Shown here piece after piece: positions 60,523 through 64,000 of a DNA stretch of 64,000 nt (its first letter is position 1; each line of letters begins with the position of its first letter). A program made the position numbers and the translations under genes. The notes under the pieces were generated by a model, which was not told the DNA's origin, searched no databases, and was given only the letters and a program-made list of their open reading frames with translations. The stretch is from Pilaira anomala (Eukaryota; Mucoromycota; Mucoromycetes; Mucorales; Mucoraceae). The stretch is taken from contig JAIXMQ010000015.1 of assembly GCA_025716855.1 (NCBI GenBank), positions 248,001-312,000 of the forward strand. The letters are read 5' to 3'.

Positions 60523-63443
60523 TTACCAAGCGATCTTTGCGGGATCTTCTTCTTCCTCTGAGTCTTCATCTGAAGAAGATTGTGCAGCAGCAGCAGCAGC
60601 AGATTTACGAGACACAGGCTTTTGTTCTATTTATAATAAATAACTAAATTAGATATACAGTTGATTATCTTTTTTTTTTGAAAAAAAAAAAAAAAAAACT
60701 GCTTTTACCTAATTCTTGTGTAAAGTAATTTGTTAATGATGGGAAATCTTCTTGGGCTGATTTTGTAATACTGATATCTAAATCATTTTCTTCTTTATCA
60801 CTATTTTCATCTTCTGCTTCTTCTACGTCTATATCCATGGTTGTAGTTTCATCTTGTTCAATGCGAAGTGTCATGACAGAAGACATGAATGTATCAAACA
60901 AAATATCAACAGAAGGAAGTACATGACTTGGTGCAGATAAACCAGAGGCGTCACCTTCTTCTCTACGTCTTGTCTTTGATTCTTTTTTATTTGCTGACAT
61001 GGCTTCTTCACGCATACTTTGTGCGGTCTTGAGACGAATACGGGCCTGCTCATCTGTCTCACGTTCGTTCTCACGCGTACCATACATATCATTCAATAAA
61101 TTACGTTCTTCAGTTATAAGTGAAACAGGTGTATTAGCCACTTCTTTCTTGCTTGCCTTTGTAATAGCGTTTGAAGCCTTGATAGTGTGAACAACAAATT
61201 CATATCTGTCAGAAAGACAAACAAGGGCACTAGGTAACTCGTGGTCATCTTGTTCTTTAGGAAGCCATGCAAGAGATAAACAAGTATAATCCAAATGGTG
61301 TAAAGCAATAGGAACAGGTGATTTGATATCAAAGATAGTGACGCGAGATTCGTTTGTACGAGATTGGTTACGAACAACAGCAAATTGGTTAGCAACAGTA
61401 TCTACAGCAAGATGATCAATCAACATCTTATAACTCCACCAAACTTTACAAGTCAACATATTCCAAACACATAAATGTGTCTTGGATTTAGCGATCAAGA
61501 ATGGACAGTTTTCACCTAAAAAGCTTAATTTTTCAATATTTTCAGGGCTAGGTTGAGCAAGAACAGCTTGAATAGAATTTAAATAAGGGTCCCATAAGGT
61601 AGTGATTTGACCAAAGGCAACAGCTAAAATACTACCATCTTCAGAGAATGTGGCAGTAGAAGGGCTGCTATCACGGTAAACACCAACTGAACGACAGATC
61701 CAAGCAGCTTCGCCACTTTGATAGCTACGACCTAAATCAGTGCTTAAATTCCAAACCTTGAATGTCTTATCTTCAGATGTTGTGATAGCCATAGGACCTT
61801 GACGAGAAACAGGGTTGAATGTTAATGATGTGATAGGCTTGGTGTGAGGATAATCAACACGAGTATGAAGCTTATAAGCCTGGGTATCAGGATCCCAACG
61901 CCAAAACTTTAAAAAGAGTTCGGGCGTAGTGACATTATCATCACGCGTATCTACTGTAGCCATCCATTCACCACTATTTAAAAATGCTACATGAGATACA
62001 TGAGCATGAATAACTTCCTTTTCACCAGCACGGACAACACGGTTCATAGGCACAACTTCCAAATCCATCACATGACTATCAGCATTTACATTATAAAATT
62101 GAATACTTCCCTGAACACCATTTAAAACAACATGATGATTACGAGGTTCAATAATAAGACCAGTAGAAAGAGGGTTTAAGGCGTTATCTGCTTGAGCATA
62201 TTGAAGACCTTGAATGACTTGTTCAATGCTTTGTGTGATACTGTTGACTAAACGAATCGAATTATCATCTAAACCAAGACAATAGAAACGATGGTTGGGT
62301 GAGATCGTAATGGATGCAATACTACCACCCATTCTAGGTAAAAATTGCTTATGTCCTGTATCCAATTGCCAAATGACCACGACAGATTCTTCACCACCAG
62401 ATAAAAGATATGCACCGTCTGCCATAAAGGTAAGACAACGGACAGGAAGATGATGCCAATGATGAAGGGATCGAATATGTTCCTTTTCGTCTGTAGATTT
62501 ATAGTTGGAAATTTGAGTAATGCGACCGGCTCGATCACCTACAGCTAAAACAGGCTTTGTAGGATGAAATTTAATAACTGTGATGGGTTCGACAGAAATA
62601 TGTTGCTGTAATTGTGTTTCGGGTACGTCTTCCTTATCGTTGTTGATAGGCCATACATAGGCCTTGAAGCGAGCTCCAAAAGCAAGCCATTTACCATCTT
62701 GAGTGATATCGATGGTAGTACAATCTCTTAATGAAGCAATGCGACGCATATGAGTGGGTTGATCTGAATCTCCAAATGAGAAACGATATATGATCGTGTT
62801 ATCTGCCATTTTATCTAAAAATAAATAAATTTACCTCTAATCAATATCTATCTCTCACTCTCTAATTCTTGGATTTGAACCATTTGTTCTCTCTCTCTCT
62901 CTCTCTCTTTCTTACCTTTTTCTTCAGATGTATTTACAACAATATAGGCATGGTTAGGTGTCTCGGGAGACATGACCATATGTTCGATTGGTGCATTCAC
63001 GTTGTATGTCTTTAATAAAATATCATCATTATAATCCCATAATTTGATAGTACCGTCCAAACTAGCCGTATAAAGTTGAAGGTGGTTTTTAGGGTTCAAG
63101 ATAACGCGAGTGATTTTGTTAGTATGACCACCTGTGGTGGGTGATTGAGATAAAACTTTGACAACGGCTCCTGTAGCCATACTGAAAATTTTTACACAGG
63201 GTCCAACAGGAGAAAAGAAATATCTGCCGAGAAAAAGATTGTTTAGAGACCCAGGAAATCGTTGGAAGAAGACACATAGATATATATATATATATATAAA
63301 ACTTACTTTGAATCTTTGGTGAATTCAGCGGGATAAGCTGAAATGTTACCACCTGCTTTCTTTGAAAGCACCATTTGGTTAGGTGCAACATGTTTGAGGT
63401 CAGAAGCATGAACTGCCTTTTGTGTTTTAGTCGTAGAAGGCAT
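60523..63443 (-). CDS. UTP17: U3 snoRNP / t-UTP WD40 protein Utp17 (WDR75, Nan1)
   Basis: This is a WD40 propeller protein of the small-subunit processome, needed for rRNA transcription and early 18S processing in the nucleolus. ATG 63443 gives MPSTTKTQKAVHASDLKHVA. A second exon carries YFFSPVGPCVKIFSMATGAVV and LYTASLDGTIKLWDYND. The large exon starts after the intron near 62815 (DNTIIYRFSF) and runs through many WD repeats: WLAFGARFKAYVW, KVLAVGD-like LAVGDRAGRI, YLLSGGEESVVVIWQL, FYCLGLDDNSIRLVN, AITTSEDKTFKVWNL and LAVAFGQITTLWD. The C-terminal helix and acidic tail (DIDVEEAEDENSDKEEND) precede a last exon with an Ala run and SSEDESEEEEDPAKIAW, stop TAA 60525-60523. The order and two-propeller layout fit WDR75/Nan1 well. 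It is divergent from the PRCC-like gene with 239 nt between ATGs. Confidence 0.9.
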
Positions 63444-63682
63444 GAATCTAATCTTTTGTTTTCAAATTTACAATAAAGTAGAAATCGGATCTTGTAAAGG
63501 TTTTTGATTAAACAGATTCCCTTTCAAAAAAAAAAAAAAAATTGAAAGCCTTTTTTTTTTTTTTTTTTTCTTTTTGGCAGATTTTGTGACTGAGAACCGT
63601 CACAAGCATTTAACTTTTTTTTTTTTAAAAGAATTCGGACTTTCACTATTACTGCATCTCTTCTCTTTTAAAAAAAAAAAAA
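63444..63682. promoter_or_regulatory. Divergent promoter of UTP17 and PRCC-like genes
   Basis: There are 239 nt between the two ATGs. It holds facing A and T tracts: CTTTCAAAAAA... (63523 on) and AATTGAAAGCC before a T run (63551-63569), so CTTTCAA and TTGAAAG form an inverted pair. Pyrimidine-rich TTTTCTTTTTGGCAG and CATCTCTTCTCTTTT precede the plus-strand ATG. Confidence 0.6.
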
Positions 63683-64000
63683 ATGTCTCTTGTACCAGAC
63701 TATAGTAGTTCTGACTCTGACTCAGATAATAATGAACCTGTTATTCAACCAACAAAAAAGAGAACGATAAGTTCGACACTACCACCACCAAAAAAGACAA
63801 AGTTGATTCAAGTTGAATTACCAAAGTTTCAAGACGAAGATGAAGAAGATACACCTTTTCAACCCAAGAAATCGTCTGTCGGTTTAGGGTTAGCTGACTT
63901 ATTACCTGCACCAAAGAATTATAAGGGTCCTGTACCAGTGACCAAAACTACAACCGCGTTTATGCCACATGCTTTATCACGAAAGTTAAAAGGAAAAGAG
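63683..64000 (+). CDS. PRCC-like nuclear protein, 5' part
   Basis: ATG at 63683 opens MSLVPDYSSSDSDSDNNEP, and the frame runs to the window edge. The visible 106 residues are disordered: an acidic Ser/Asp patch, a basic KKRTISSTLPPPKKTK stretch and then SSVGLGLADLLPAPKNYKG and TAFMPHALSRKLKGKE. The pair LLPAPKN and F-(V/M)-P-(H/Y)-x-L-S matches the proline-rich PRCC/mitotic checkpoint regulator family, a spliceosome-associated nuclear protein. The rest of the gene lies beyond the window, so the domain at its C terminus cannot be checked. Confidence 0.7.
   Translation, partial: MSLVPDYSSSDSDSDNNEPVIQPTKKRTISSTLPPPKKTKLIQVELPKFQDEDEEDTPFQPKKSSVGLGLADLLPAPKNYKGPVPVTKTTTAFMPHALSRKLKGKE

Noticed and set aside
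1..64000. CRISPR arrays, bacterial operons, rRNA genes
   Set aside because: No regularly spaced identical repeats, no polycistronic layout and no rRNA-like sequence; the genes are intron-rich and eukaryotic.

Overview
The window looks like nuclear DNA of an early-diverging filamentous fungus, most likely a mucoralean (Mucoromycota). The evidence is the very AT-rich intergenic DNA full of long poly-A/poly-T tracts and dinucleotide repeats, and genes cut by many 50-80 nt GT-AG introns that often carry a CTAAC/CTTAAC-like branch point near the acceptor. The gene content also fits: a fungal LIM-RhoGAP (Lrg1 type), a PAS-GATA factor, a large-subunit catalase and HIS6, together with MED23 and a DNA-PKcs-type kinase, which the model yeasts lack. 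No prokaryotic operon structure, CRISPR array, rRNA or tRNA gene was seen.

Layout. 3-527 (+) is the 3' end of a cyclin-D1-binding-protein-like gene. 812-4377 (-) is a LIM-RhoGAP of Lrg1 type. 4688-7400 (-) is Elg1/ATAD5. 7401-11966 is an accessory region: a diverged tandem duplication, a one-intron gene of unknown family with a PD-(D/E)XK-like motif (8600-10053), and a second tandem repeat. 11967-13306 (-) is an acidic disordered/coiled-coil protein, 13469-14520 (-) a CENP-L/Fta1 kinetochore protein. 14521-17080 is gene-poor and holds a MITE-like element. 17081-18636 (-) is a PAS-GATA factor. 19018-19890 (-) is GID8, 19992-21175 (-) HIS6, 21335-22084 (+) an Fhit-type HIT hydrolase containing a 5-nt microexon, 22081-23343 (-) NSE3, and 23496-29569 (-) MED23. 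31870-33454 (-) is a disordered Glu-rich protein and 34990-36106 (+) a two-finger C2H2 factor. 36107-41257 is a gene desert with a 2-kb cluster of long inverted repeats (foldback element). 41258-56129 (+) is a very large DNA-PKcs-like gene. 56250-58785 (-) is a secreted catalase with a 10-nt microexon. 60523-63443 (-) is the t-UTP protein Utp17/WDR75, and 63683 to the window end (+) is the start of a PRCC-like gene divergent from it.

How the genes relate. There are no operons, and most neighbours are unrelated housekeeping genes. Four of them act in chromosome maintenance: Elg1/ATAD5 unloads PCNA, Nse3 belongs to the SMC5/6 complex, CENP-L to the inner kinetochore, and DNA-PKcs to end joining. 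Nothing in the sequence shows that they are co-regulated. The best candidates for undescribed biology are the 7.8-10.45 kb accessory locus, the foldback cluster at 38.15-40.13 kb, and the two microexons.

Exon boundaries were read by eye from splice signals and reading frame. Those given explicitly keep the frame, but none is confirmed by RNA data.
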